Assembly: GCA_028285265.1 (NCBI GenBank)
Contig: JANQPX010000035.1
Span: forward strand, 186,001 to 250,000
Direction of reading: 5' to 3'
From: Geminicoccaceae bacterium
GTDB taxonomy: Bacteria; Pseudomonadota; Alphaproteobacteria; Geminicoccales; Geminicoccaceae
Length of the DNA stretch: 64,000 nucleotides
A program made the translations under genes and the position numbers. The notes beneath the pieces were generated by a model. The model made no database searches, was not told where the DNA came from, and worked only from the letters and a program-made list of their open reading frames with translations. Below, piece by piece: positions 1 to 8,128 of the stretch; position 1 is the stretch's first letter, and every line of letters begins with the position of its first letter.

Positions 1-68
1 CACCGTTCTTCGAGCCAAGCGACCCAGCTGGGCTCAAAGCCTTTCAACACTTCGTTCTGAGCGAGTAA
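1..68 (+). CDS. 3' end of an unidentified protein (partial)
   Basis: Twenty-one codons are open from the left edge (frame starting at base 3) to a TAA at 66-68 and end in the residues FQHFVLSE. This could be the tail of a gene that starts outside the window. The opposite strand is also open over the same bases, with a possible GTG start at 77 running off the left edge, so the strand is not certain. The fragment is too short to assign a family. The bases between 69 and 180 show no gene. Confidence 0.35.
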   Translation, partial: PFFEPSDPAGLKAFQHFVLSE

Positions 69-180
69 TGATGGCACAGTATGTTTCTTACTTGTTGCGG
101 TTGGCCAAATTACAGGCGTAGTTAGCGAACGATGTCAAATGGAATGTCGAAAACACAGTGTATCTTACTACACACCGAGA

Positions 181-483
181 TCAGCTTGTTGCCGAAAACC
201 GATCCATGGATTTTGCCATCCGAATATCGAGTGCTGAGACACCGTCAGCATCATGGGTCGTTAGGGTGACCTCAACGGTCTTATAGACGTTGAACCATTC
301 GGGGTGATGGTTCATCTTTTCTGCAAGAAGGGCGCAACGGGTCATAAAACCGAACGCCTGGTTAAAATCACCAAAGGTGAAGGTCTTGCTAATGGCATTC
401 CGGCCTTGCATCTCCTGCCAGCCGTCCAGGCTGGCGATGGCTTGTTTTCGCTCGTCGCCGATTAAGGCTGATGGATTGGTCAT
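181..483 (-). CDS. phhB: pterin-4a-carbinolamine dehydratase
   Basis: The 100-residue product matches the whole length of the PCD/DCoH family. This cytosolic enzyme dehydrates 4a-hydroxytetrahydrobiopterin so that the pterin cofactor of aromatic amino acid hydroxylases can be recycled. The diagnostic segment is visible around residues 58-75: NHHPEW, which holds the active-site histidine pair, followed by VYKTVEVTLTTHD. The N-terminal part carries the usual W-x-x-x-x-x-R-N-A-I-S-K-T-F pattern. No phenylalanine hydroxylase lies in the window, so the partner enzyme is unknown. It is transcribed divergently from the zincin gene that starts at 523. Confidence 0.93.
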   Translation of the reverse strand: MTNPSALIGDERKQAIASLDGWQEMQGRNAISKTFTFGDFNQAFGFMTRCALLAEKMNHHPEWFNVYKTVEVTLTTHDADGVSALDIRMAKSMDRFSATS

Positions 484-522
484 GCCGTTAGCCCTCCTCT
501 TTCACGTCTATGGCACTCATCG

Positions 523-957
523 ATGATCAACGACTCGTTTTATCAAGCCTTTGACCATCCGCCACCCAGCATCGACGATTTTGAGCGCATAGGCCAAGAG
601 GTTCTCGCGAGATTGCCGGAAACCTTTGCTCGACATTTAAAGGGCGTGGTCATCAGAGTCGAAGAGTTTCCGGACTCCGAGACAGAGAAAGCCATGGAAC
701 TCGATAGCCCTTACGACCTGCTTGGGCTCTATCATGGCGTTCCCGTCGGATATGATAGCGGCTTTGAACCGCCTCCCCAGCAGCCCGATATGATTTTCTT
801 GTACCGAAAACCACTGCTGGCCTATTGGTGTGACCATGACTTCTCGCTCGCGGCCATCATCGAAAACACCTTGATTCATGAAATCGGCCACCATTTCGGC
901 CTGTCAGACGATGACATGGAGCGTATCGAATTCCCCCCAAGCGCTGTGGAAAGCTGA
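523..957 (+). CDS. small zincin-like metallopeptidase (MMP_TTHA0227 / DUF1025 type)
   Basis: The 144-residue protein has no signal peptide and carries an HEIGHHFG motif near residues 123-130, in the form HExxHH, followed by the acidic tail SDDDMERIE. This pattern belongs to a family of small cytosolic zinc-protease-like proteins common in alphaproteobacteria and actinobacteria. The first two histidines and the third His or Asp would bind zinc, and the Glu would be the catalytic base. Substrates are unknown for the family. The stop codon is one base before the ATG of the VOC protein, so the two genes are probably co-transcribed. Confidence 0.85.
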   Translation: MINDSFYQAFDHPPPSIDDFERIGQEVLARLPETFARHLKGVVIRVEEFPDSETEKAMELDSPYDLLGLYHGVPVGYDSGFEPPPQQPDMIFLYRKPLLAYWCDHDFSLAAIIENTLIHEIGHHFGLSDDDMERIEFPPSAVES

Positions 958-958
958 C

Positions 959-1342
959 ATGATCAGGTCACTCGATCATCTGGTGCTAACTGTCCAAAAT
1001 CTGGATGCGACGATCGCCTTCTATCGCGATGCGCTCGGCATGGAGGCAAGGCGCTTCGGCGAGAATAGTGAGCGGATCGCTCTTCATTTTGGCTCGCAGA
1101 AAATCAACCTACATGAGGTTGGAAAGGAGTTTGAACCGAAAGCGACCGTGCCGACGCCAGGCTCCGGAGATCTCTGTTTCCTGACCGATGAACCGGTTGA
1201 TCGCCTCAGTACAAGGCTTCAATCCGCCGGTCAGATCATCATCGATGGTCCGGTTCAACGGAGCGGGGCAAAGGCGCGTTTGATGTCGATCTACCTCCGC
1301 GATCCCGACGGCAATTTGATCGAGATCGCGAATGAGATTTAG
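959..1342 (+). CDS. VOC (glyoxalase/bleomycin-resistance fold) family protein
   Basis: The product of 127 residues begins MIRSLDHLVLTVQNLD and is a single vicinal-oxygen-chelate domain made of two beta-alpha-beta-beta-beta halves. Metal-site candidates are the His in LDHLVLTV, the His in KINLHEVG and the Glu in DPDGNLIEIAN. It resembles the subgroup often labelled VOC family virulence protein, whose reaction is unknown. The frame is open further upstream, but the ATG at 959 follows the preceding stop by one base and gives the normal N-terminus of the family, so the longer form is rejected. Confidence 0.88.
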   Translation: MIRSLDHLVLTVQNLDATIAFYRDALGMEARRFGENSERIALHFGSQKINLHEVGKEFEPKATVPTPGSGDLCFLTDEPVDRLSTRLQSAGQIIIDGPVQRSGAKARLMSIYLRDPDGNLIEIANEI

Positions 1343-1403
1343 GGCACGTTGATCAACATGTCAGGCGACGGCTCGAGCCAGACCAGGTGAGGACCGTGAC
1401 GTC

Positions 1404-2207
1404 TCAAGGCACGAATTGTTCATTGAGGATGCGCTCCTCAAGATCATGCTCGGGGTCGAACAGGAGCGTCAGACACTTGCTGTGATCTTCCCAAACTTCG
1501 ACCTCGACCACATCACGGATCTCTGTGTAATCGGCAACAGCACTCACAGGCCGTTTTTGTGGGTTTAGCACCTCAAAACGGAAATGGCTGCTGCTGGGAA
1601 GAAGAGCGCCTCGCCATCGCCTCGGGCGAAAGGCGTTGATCGGCGTCAGGGCGAGGAGTTCAGAGCTGGTGGGAAGAATGGGACCGTGGGCGGACAGGTT
1701 GTAGGCCGTGCTACCAGCTGGCGTTGCGACCATGACGCCGTCGCAGACCAGCTCCGGCATGCGGGCAACGCCGTCAATCGATATTCTAATCTTGGCGGCT
1801 TGGCGGGTCTCCCGAAACAACGACACCTCATTGATGGCCGTGCCATCTTCGATCGAACTATCACGCCGCCTTGCTCGCATGCGCAGCGGATGCAGACCAA
1901 CAGCAGCCGCCTCGTCTAAGCGTTCATGTAGGCCGTCGCTTTTGAACTCGTTGAGAAGGAACCCGACTGTCCCGAGATTCATGCCATAGATCGGAACAGG
2001 GCGGTCCATGGTGGCGTGCAGCGTCTCCAGCATGAAGCCATCACCACCAAGCGCAACCAGCAGGTCAGCCTCCTCGTCGTCGGCATCGCCGTAGCGCTTG
2101 CGAAGCTCCGAAAGGGCTTCCGAAGCTTCCTCAGTATCGGCTGCACGAAAGCCGATCCGCATATCGGCGGCTTTGATCTCGGGGACATTTGGAAGCGCGT
2201 CGCTCAA
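1404..2207 (-). CDS. nadK: NAD kinase
   Basis: The 267-residue protein phosphorylates NAD to NADP using ATP or polyphosphate. The NAD kinase signature GGDGFMLETLHAT is present near residues 54-66, with the conserved GMNLGTVGFLLNE shortly after. The second conserved region, including DGVMVATPAGSTAYNLSAHGPI near residues 155-176, provides the NAD-binding loop. Length and motif order match the short bacterial NadK form. It is transcribed divergently from moaA, with about 240 bases between them in which I see no further gene. Confidence 0.95.
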   Translation of the reverse strand: MSDALPNVPEIKAADMRIGFRAADTEEASEALSELRKRYGDADDEEADLLVALGGDGFMLETLHATMDRPVPIYGMNLGTVGFLLNEFKSDGLHERLDEAAAVGLHPLRMRARRRDSSIEDGTAINEVSLFRETRQAAKIRISIDGVARMPELVCDGVMVATPAGSTAYNLSAHGPILPTSSELLALTPINAFRPRRWRGALLPSSSHFRFEVLNPQKRPVSAVADYTEIRDVVEVEVWEDHSKCLTLLFDPEHDLEERILNEQFVP

Positions 2208-2448
2208 AGCACTGCTCTCCAGATCGAAGCCAAAGGCTGAGAACCAATGTAGGAAGTACCTTGATGCGAGTGCTCGCCGAAGGTCAAGGATTTGACGGCG
2301 TCATCGAAACCAAGACATTCACAGGCGCTGTTAAGACGCCTACATTAGAACCATTGCACCCGGCGATACGTTATACAAAGGTGCATCGCCTGCAAGACCT
2401 GCCGGCGAAACGACGAGTGAATGAGGGAGCGAGGGAGTGTCTCCGCCC

Positions 2449-3441
2449 ATGATGATCGACCCCTTCGATCGGACTGTGAACTACATTCGCATTTCGGTGA
2501 CGGATCGCTGCGATTTCCGCTGCGTCTATTGTATGGCGGAAAATATGACGTTCTTGCCGAAGAAGGATCTTCTGACGCTCGAAGAGCTGGACCGTCTCGC
2601 CAGCACGTTCGTCGAGCTTGGCGTTAAAAAGATCCGACTGACGGGCGGCGAGCCGCTAGTGCGACGGGATATCATGACACTGTTTCGTTCGCTCGGTCGC
2701 CACTTGCAAACCGGTGATCTTGAAGAACTGACTGTCACCACCAACGGCAGCCAGCTCGAGCGATTTTCGGAAGAGCTAATGCAGGCTGGTGTCCGCCGTA
2801 TCAACGTCTCGGTCGATACATTGGACAAGCAGAAATTCGAAAGAATTACCCGTTGGGGCAAGTATGACAAAGTGATGGCGGGGATCGCCGCGGCAAAGTC
2901 TGCAGGTCTGAAGGTCAAGATCAATGCCGTTGCCTTGAAAGGCGTCAACGACGTTGAGTTCGACCATATGATCGATTGGTGTGGCGAGCAGGGCTTTGAT
3001 TTAACCCTGATTGAAACCATGCCGCTCGGCGAGATTGATGAGGATCGTACCGATCAATATTTGCCATTGTCTCGGGTGCGTGCCGACCTTGAACAGCGCT
3101 GGACGCTGGTTGATCTTCCCGATCGGACAGGTGGACCGGCGCGCTATGTTCGTATCGAAGAAACAGGTGGCCGGCTCGGCTTCATCACCCCACTAACCCA
3201 CAATTTTTGCGAGAGCTGCAACCGGGTACGCATCACCTGCACCGGACGCATGTACATGTGCCTCGGTCAGGATGATGAGGCTGATCTCTGCTCACCGCTT
3301 CGCGCCTCTGAAGGCAATGAGCTTCTAAAGGAAGCCATCCTTGAAGGGATTGGACGTAAGCCGAAGGGCCACGACTTCGTCATCGAACGCCGGGGGGACA
3401 TGCCTGCTGTTTCTCGCCATATGAGCGTCACCGGCGGCTAG
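2449..3441 (+). CDS. moaA: GTP 3',8-cyclase (molybdenum cofactor synthesis protein A)
   Basis: This radical SAM enzyme converts GTP to 3',8-cyclo-7,8-dihydro-GTP, the first step of molybdopterin synthesis. The N-terminal cluster motif CDFRCVYC (CxxxCxxC) and the C-terminal second-cluster cysteines in FCESCNRVRITCTG are both present, along with the SAM-binding LTGGEPLVR. The product is about 330 residues. An in-frame GTG lies at 2437, but the ATGs at 2449 and 2452 begin MMIDPFDR, the usual start in alphaproteobacteria, so I prefer 2449. A purine-rich GAGGGAG lies at 2431-2437. The other moa genes, moaD and moaE, lie about 20 kb away. Confidence 0.95.
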   Translation: MMIDPFDRTVNYIRISVTDRCDFRCVYCMAENMTFLPKKDLLTLEELDRLASTFVELGVKKIRLTGGEPLVRRDIMTLFRSLGRHLQTGDLEELTVTTNGSQLERFSEELMQAGVRRINVSVDTLDKQKFERITRWGKYDKVMAGIAAAKSAGLKVKINAVALKGVNDVEFDHMIDWCGEQGFDLTLIETMPLGEIDEDRTDQYLPLSRVRADLEQRWTLVDLPDRTGGPARYVRIEETGGRLGFITPLTHNFCESCNRVRITCTGRMYMCLGQDDEADLCSPLRASEGNELLKEAILEGIGRKPKGHDFVIERRGDMPAVSRHMSVTGG

Positions 3442-3651
3442 GAGAGCACCCATTTCACGGCGTCTGGTAGGTGTCCTAAGCATGGCTCGACAGGTCGAGT
3501 TTCGATACGGCTCGTCACGCCAATATCAACCCACGCACCGATAACGACATCGCCGCATGTCAACCATCCCTCGATGTTAGACCTTTGGCTGCCCCTGTCG
3601 AATGCCTCAGCCGCATCTGACACCGTGGACCAGGGATCGGCGGGTTAAGCG

Positions 3652-4182
3652 ATGTCCACCCGAGAACTCGTCACCGCCTTTCCAAGGCTTTGGCGTTATT
3701 GCCTCGGTCTAACCCAGCGACGCGCTGAGGCTGATGATCTCGCGCAGGCAGCCTGCCTGCAGGCACTCGAAAACTTCACCCTTTTCCAAGCTCATCCTGC
3801 TAGGGATCGTTGGTTGATTCGAGTCGCTAGGAATCTTTGGCTCAATCAACTCAAAGCCGATCGGGTCCGTCAGGGTGGCGGGCTGGTGCCGGTGGACCGG
3901 ATCGACCTTCAAGACCTGTCGCCGTCGCCCGAAGGCGACACGTTTGCTGCTCAGGTTTTTGCCGCTGTTATGGACCTGCCGGAAGCGCAGCGCGATACGG
4001 TCCTCCTCGCCTATGTCGAGGGTTTCTCCTATAAGGAAACGGCGGAAATTCTCGATATTCCTATTGGTACAGTCATGAGTCGTTTGGCTGACGCACGCCG
4101 AAAGCTGGCGGTTCTCAACCACGAGACAGCAGTTCATGCAGACCGTGTTAGCAAAGGACGGGAGCGGCATGGACAAGTCTAA
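3652..4182 (+). CDS. ECF-type RNA polymerase sigma factor
   Basis: The 176-residue protein has the two-domain layout of extracytoplasmic-function sigma factors. Region 2 is near residues 8-75 and includes DDLAQAACLQALENF. Region 4 is near residues 110-155 and has the helix-turn-helix GFSYKETAEILDIPIGTVMS, followed by RLADARRKL. It lacks the C-terminal extensions of the SigJ/ECF41 class. Its 3' end overlaps the downstream anti-sigma gene by 14 bases, which implies translational coupling. The 210 bases upstream contain no gene and must hold its promoter, but I could not pick a convincing site. Confidence 0.92.
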   Translation: MSTRELVTAFPRLWRYCLGLTQRRAEADDLAQAACLQALENFTLFQAHPARDRWLIRVARNLWLNQLKADRVRQGGGLVPVDRIDLQDLSPSPEGDTFAAQVFAAVMDLPEAQRDTVLLAYVEGFSYKETAEILDIPIGTVMSRLADARRKLAVLNHETAVHADRVSKGRERHGQV

Positions 4183-4942
4183 CTTCTCGGACGAAATGCT
4201 GACGGCGTTCTTGGACGGCGAGGCCGATGCCGCGTCGGCCAACCGGATCATGGCTGCCCTTAAGACGGATCCGCAGTTGGCAAAACGAATCGAGGCCCTC
4301 GACATCCCAAAGCCTACGATACGTTCGGCATTCGACATCGCTATGCAGGCAGCTCCGGTAGACCGGCTTGAAAAGACCCTCGACATCAAATCCGCCGATC
4401 TCACGATCGAGAACACTCAACGCGGAAGGCGCGCCATCGTCAAAATGGCCGCGGTTGCGGCGGTCTTGGCCTTCGCCCTGGGCTTAGCGACAGGTCGGTT
4501 CTCTTGGCAGCCTGCTGGCGGAGAGGATTGGCGTGTCTCTGTAGCAGAATATCAGGCGCTCTATGGTCCTGAAACCTTAAGGTCGATCGTCACGGATGCT
4601 GCCGAGAGCCATGAGTCCATTCGACATGTCGCTGCCCAAGTCGGCGCTCCTATCGAACCCGCCGTCCTCCAGGGCCTCAACGGCGTCCGGTTTAAGCGCG
4701 CCCAAGTGCTGCGATGGCGTGATGAGCCTCTCGCACAGTTCGCCTTCCTCACCCATGAGGACGTGCCGCTTGCTTTTTGCGCGACGCCGACCCAAGAGGC
4801 GAACCAACCCTTTGATCATCAGGTCTTGAAGGGCCTGGCCTCATCGAGTTGGGTCGCTGATGGCGTCGCCTATATGGTGATCGGCGGCGATGATGCCGTT
4901 CTCGTCAAAGCCCTCGCTGAGCAATTACGGCATTCGATCTAA
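4169..4942 (+). CDS. membrane-anchored anti-sigma factor
   Basis: The 257-residue protein starts at an ATG inside the end of the sigma gene. It has a soluble N-terminal helical domain containing MLTAFLDGEADAASANRIM, a single transmembrane segment near residues 91-112 rich in Ala/Val/Leu, and a C-terminal domain of about 145 residues that would face the periplasm. This topology and the overlap with an ECF sigma gene indicate a membrane-tethered anti-sigma factor. No HxxxCxxC zinc motif is present, so it is not a ZAS-type protein. A longer form from 4136 is possible but would extend the overlap. The signal sensed is unknown. Confidence 0.85.
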   Translation: MDKSNFSDEMLTAFLDGEADAASANRIMAALKTDPQLAKRIEALDIPKPTIRSAFDIAMQAAPVDRLEKTLDIKSADLTIENTQRGRRAIVKMAAVAAVLAFALGLATGRFSWQPAGGEDWRVSVAEYQALYGPETLRSIVTDAAESHESIRHVAAQVGAPIEPAVLQGLNGVRFKRAQVLRWRDEPLAQFAFLTHEDVPLAFCATPTQEANQPFDHQVLKGLASSSWVADGVAYMVIGGDDAVLVKALAEQLRHSI

Positions 4943-4999
4943 TATCGAAGCTTGGGTTTCGATGGCGTTTTCAGGTACGCATCTCGACGTGAGCAAAAT

Positions 5000-5032
5000 T
5001 TATTCGACCTTTTCCGAATAATTTCTCCTTTT
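5000..5032 (+). terminator. possible Rho-independent terminator after the sigma/anti-sigma pair
   Basis: A 7-bp perfect inverted repeat, TTATTCG at 5000-5006 and CGAATAA at 5015-5021 with an 8-base loop, is followed by a pyrimidine-rich stretch that ends in four T. The stem is AT-rich, so it may be weak. It sits between the anti-sigma stop and the DUF4399 start. Confidence 0.4.
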
Positions 5033-5095
5033 GAGTTGTCTTTAAAACAGTCGTCGCTGATTCATAGGCGACCGAACCAATATGGGAGACAAAAC

Positions 5096-5539
5096 ATGAA
5101 ACGGGTTCTGTTATCTTCGGTAGTTGTGGCGTTGGGCTTGGTCGGACCGGCATTGGCTGGCGAAACACCATCTGCACCGGGAACCTCGGTCTATTTTGGC
5201 AATCTTAGCGATGGTGATGTGGTCGCCAGCCCGGTCAAAGTGGTGTTCGGCCTGTCGGGTATGGGCGTTGCACCAGCAGGCCTGGAAAAAGAAAATACGG
5301 GGCATCATCATGTCCTGGTCAACCGCCCCGCCCTCGGTGAGGGAGAAGACGGCGCCGACGAGTTCGCCTTCCCGATTCCAGCCGACGAGAATCATCTTCA
5401 TTTCGGAGGTGGCCAAACCGAAGTTGCGCTTGAGCTGCCGGCGGGTGACCACACGCTGCAGCTGGTGCTAGGCGACCAAAACCATATTCCACATAATCCC
5501 CCGGTTGTTTCCGAGGTCATCACGATCACGGTGGAGTAA
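5096..5539 (+). CDS. secreted DUF4399 domain protein
   Basis: The 147-residue protein has a clear signal peptide (MKRVLLSSVVVALGLVGPAL, cleavage expected after ALAG or ALA near residues 20-22). A DUF4399 domain fills the rest, with histidine-rich features GHHHVLVN near residue 65, ENHLHFGGGQTE and GDQNHIPHNPPV. The His clusters suggest metal binding in the periplasm, but the family has no established function. The ATG at 5096 is preceded by GGGAGAC and gives a proper signal peptide; the longer open frame from 4952 does not. It follows the ECF sigma pair, which could control it, although a possible terminator lies between them. Confidence 0.85.
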   Translation: MKRVLLSSVVVALGLVGPALAGETPSAPGTSVYFGNLSDGDVVASPVKVVFGLSGMGVAPAGLEKENTGHHHVLVNRPALGEGEDGADEFAFPIPADENHLHFGGGQTEVALELPAGDHTLQLVLGDQNHIPHNPPVVSEVITITVE

Positions 5540-6074
5540 CGGCCGAAAGCCAGTCCATGGCAGGGTCCTGACACGTCAGGTCCCACCGCCATGGACGGAG
5601 AGGCGCACGTCCTGGCTCGGTCGGGATGACAGCGTCGTTCAGGGGCGGCTAGTCCGCGAGTTCGTCCTAGAGCCAGCTAAACTGGGCTAGAGAATCCCGT
5701 CTTCGATTGCTGATTTCATTGATTGTCGTCGCCTAGAGAACCTATCGATCTAGCTCCACTCTTTTGCCGAGTGGCCTGAATGTCGTTGCTATAAGCGACC
5801 TGTGCATGTGCTGGGAGATAGCCTCCTCAGCATCGGGCGACGCGTGACCAAAACACACAATTTCACCTTTCGGCGATGGTTGTAGTGCCCATTTCCGCTT
5901 CTTATATGTCGATCCAGAAGTTGAACATGGATCGGACACACAGCCGAAGGCGCGCTTGAGTTGCCGATCCGCTTGAATGAGTCGAGCTCGTCTCGACGAA
6001 ACAGTTCCGGGGCAGATGCCCCCTGAGCTGACGACCCAGGACAGACGAAAAAGTCTCAGGCGTGGAAATGTGGC
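5540..6074. other. 535-base gene-free region upstream of dnaK with a long hairpin
   Basis: I see no credible gene here. At 5553-5596 there is a large imperfect hairpin: outer arms GTCCATGGC and GCCATGGAC pair perfectly over 9 bp, and inner arms GGGTCCTGAC and GTCAGGTCCC pair with one T-T mismatch. No T run follows, so it is not a classic terminator. A small hairpin with arms GGGGC and GCCCC lies at 6009-6022, about 50 bases before the dnaK start. The region must contain the dnaK promoter, but I could not identify a convincing heat-shock sigma site. Confidence 0.5.
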
Positions 6075-8024
6075 ATGAGCAATAAGATTATCGGTATCGA
6101 TCTTGGTACGACCAACAGTTGCGTCGCGGTCATGGAAGGCAAGAATGCCCGCGTGATTGAGAATGAAGAGGGCATGCGCACCACGCCTTCGATGGTGGCC
6201 TTCACTGACGACGGCGAGACATTGGTGGGCATGCCGGCCAAGCGTCAGGCCGTGACCAACCCGACCAATACTGTCTTTGCCGTGAAGCGCTTGATTGGCC
6301 GTCGCTTCGATGATCCGATCGTCAAGAAAGACGTCGAGATGGTGCCTTACAACATCGTCAAGGCAGACAATGGCGATGCGTGGGTCGAGGCTCAGGGCGA
6401 GAAGCGTGCGCCTAGCCAGATCAGTGCTTCCATCTTGAAGAAGATGAAAGAGACGGCAGAACGCCACCTTGGTGAGACCGTGTCGAAAGCGGTCATCACG
6501 GTGCCGGCCTACTTTAACGACAGCCAGCGGCAAGCAACCAAGGACGCTGGCAAGATTGCTGGCCTTGAGGTCCTGCGCATCATCAACGAGCCAACGGCAG
6601 CTGCCCTGGCTTATGGCCTCGATAAATCGAATTCTCAAACGATCGCCGTCTACGATCTTGGTGGTGGCACCTTCGACGTCTCCATTCTTGAGATTGGCGA
6701 TGGTGTGTTTGAGGTGAAAGCCACGAATGGTGACACGTTCCTCGGCGGTGAGGATTTCGATCTTCGCCTCATCGACTACATGGCCGATGAATTTAAGAAG
6801 GAACAGGGCATCGATCTTCGGGGCGACAAGCTAGCGCTGCAGCGGCTGAAGGAAGCTGCTGAAAAGGCCAAGATCGAGCTTTCGTCAACGGCACAGACCG
6901 AGATCAACCTCCCCTTCATTACTGCAGATGCATCGGGTCCCAAGCATCTCACCATGAAGATCAGCCGTGCCAAGCTGGAAATGCTGGTCGGCGATCTGAT
7001 TGATCGCACGATTGACCCATGCAAGAAGGCATTGAAGGACGCAGGCCTCAGTCCTGGTGATGTCGATGAGGTCATCTTGGTCGGTGGCATGACCCGCATG
7101 CCCAAGGTCATTGAGACAGTTAAGACCTTCTTCGGCAAGGACCCGCATAAGGGTGTTAATCCGGACGAGGTTGTGGCGATCGGTGCCGCCATCCAGGCCG
7201 CCGTCCTCTCTGGCGAAGTGAAGGATGTTCTCCTTCTCGACGTCACGCCGCTCTCACTGGGAATCGAAACGTTGGGCGGTGTCTTCACCCGGATCATCGA
7301 TCGCAATACCACCATCCCAACCAAGAAGAGCCAGGTGTTCTCGACCGCCGATGACAATCAAAGCGCGGTGACCATCCGGGTCTTCCAGGGCGAACGCGAA
7401 ATGGCCGCGGACAATAAGCTCCTCGGCCAGTTTGACCTCGTTGGTATTCCGCCTGCCCCTCGAGGTATGCCGCAGATCGAGGTCACGTTCGACATCGATG
7501 CCAACGGCATTGTCAATGTTTCGGCTAAGGACAAAGCGACGGGCAAAGAGCAGCAGATCCGCATCCAGGCCTCGGGCGGTCTCGATGAGAAAGAGATCGA
7601 GCGCATGGTCCAGGAAGCGGAAGCCAATGCTGAAGATGACAAGAAGAAAAAGGAGCTCATCGAGGCAAGGAATCAGGCCGACAGCCTGATCTACTCGACC
7701 GAAAAGTCGCTAGGTGAGTTTGGCGACAAGATCGGTGCCGATGATAAAGCTTCCATCGAACAGGCGGTCAGCGAACTCAAGGAGGTCCTCGACAGCGAAG
7801 ACGTCGAGACCTTGAAAGCCAAGACCGATGCCCTTGCACAAGCCTCGATGAAACTTGGCGAGGCCATGTACAAGGCTCAGGCCGAAAGCGAAGCCGCTGC
7901 AGGTCCTACCGATGATGGCGGCGGCGATGGTGATGGTCCCACCTCCTCCGGCGGCGGCTCTGATGATGGCGTCGTCGATGCAGACTTCGAAGAGGTTGAC
8001 GACGATCAGAAAAAGTCAGCCTGA
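6075..8024 (+). CDS. dnaK: Hsp70 chaperone DnaK
   Basis: The 649-residue protein is a complete DnaK. The ATPase domain starts IIGIDLGTTNSCVAVMEG and includes the phosphate-binding AVYDLGGGTFDVSIL near residue 190. The linker DVLLLDVTPLSLGIET leads into the substrate-binding domain near residues 385-510, and a helical lid follows. The C-terminus ends in a Gly/Asp-rich tail and the acidic EEVDDDQKK. It folds and refolds proteins in the cytosol together with DnaJ, encoded next, and GrpE, which is not in the window. A strong terminator separates it from dnaJ, so dnaJ probably depends on read-through or its own promoter. Confidence 0.98.
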   Translation: MSNKIIGIDLGTTNSCVAVMEGKNARVIENEEGMRTTPSMVAFTDDGETLVGMPAKRQAVTNPTNTVFAVKRLIGRRFDDPIVKKDVEMVPYNIVKADNGDAWVEAQGEKRAPSQISASILKKMKETAERHLGETVSKAVITVPAYFNDSQRQATKDAGKIAGLEVLRIINEPTAAALAYGLDKSNSQTIAVYDLGGGTFDVSILEIGDGVFEVKATNGDTFLGGEDFDLRLIDYMADEFKKEQGIDLRGDKLALQRLKEAAEKAKIELSSTAQTEINLPFITADASGPKHLTMKISRAKLEMLVGDLIDRTIDPCKKALKDAGLSPGDVDEVILVGGMTRMPKVIETVKTFFGKDPHKGVNPDEVVAIGAAIQAAVLSGEVKDVLLLDVTPLSLGIETLGGVFTRIIDRNTTIPTKKSQVFSTADDNQSAVTIRVFQGEREMAADNKLLGQFDLVGIPPAPRGMPQIEVTFDIDANGIVNVSAKDKATGKEQQIRIQASGGLDEKEIERMVQEAEANAEDDKKKKELIEARNQADSLIYSTEKSLGEFGDKIGADDKASIEQAVSELKEVLDSEDVETLKAKTDALAQASMKLGEAMYKAQAESEAAAGPTDDGGGDGDGPTSSGGGSDDGVVDADFEEVDDDQKKSA

Positions 8025-8051
8025 ATGAACCGATAGGTCCAGGATGGTTTC

Positions 8052-8090
8052 GAGACCGAATGCCAAAACGGCATTCGGTCTCAAGTTTTT
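8052..8090 (+). terminator. strong Rho-independent terminator between dnaK and dnaJ
   Basis: A perfect 13-bp stem, GAGACCGAATGCC at 8052-8064 and its complement at 8070-8082, encloses the 5-base loop AAAAC and is followed by AAGTTTTT. It lies 28 bases after the dnaK stop. Its position suggests that it sets the DnaK:DnaJ expression ratio by stopping most transcripts after dnaK. Confidence 0.88.
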
Positions 8091-8128
8091 AACCGGGTAA
8101 TTGGCGCTAGCGTTCGATAGACAACGGC

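Noticed and set aside
2208..2448. Possible molybdenum cofactor riboswitch before moaA
   Set aside because: No long conserved stem structure was seen, and this riboswitch is known mainly from other classes.
3709..4416. 235-codon minus-strand frame across the ECF sigma and anti-sigma genes
   Set aside because: Antisense to two well-supported, overlapping genes; no family match.
5742..6638. 298-codon open frame on the minus strand across the dnaK start
   Set aside because: Most of it lies opposite dnaK, whose codon pattern keeps the antisense frame open; it matches no family.
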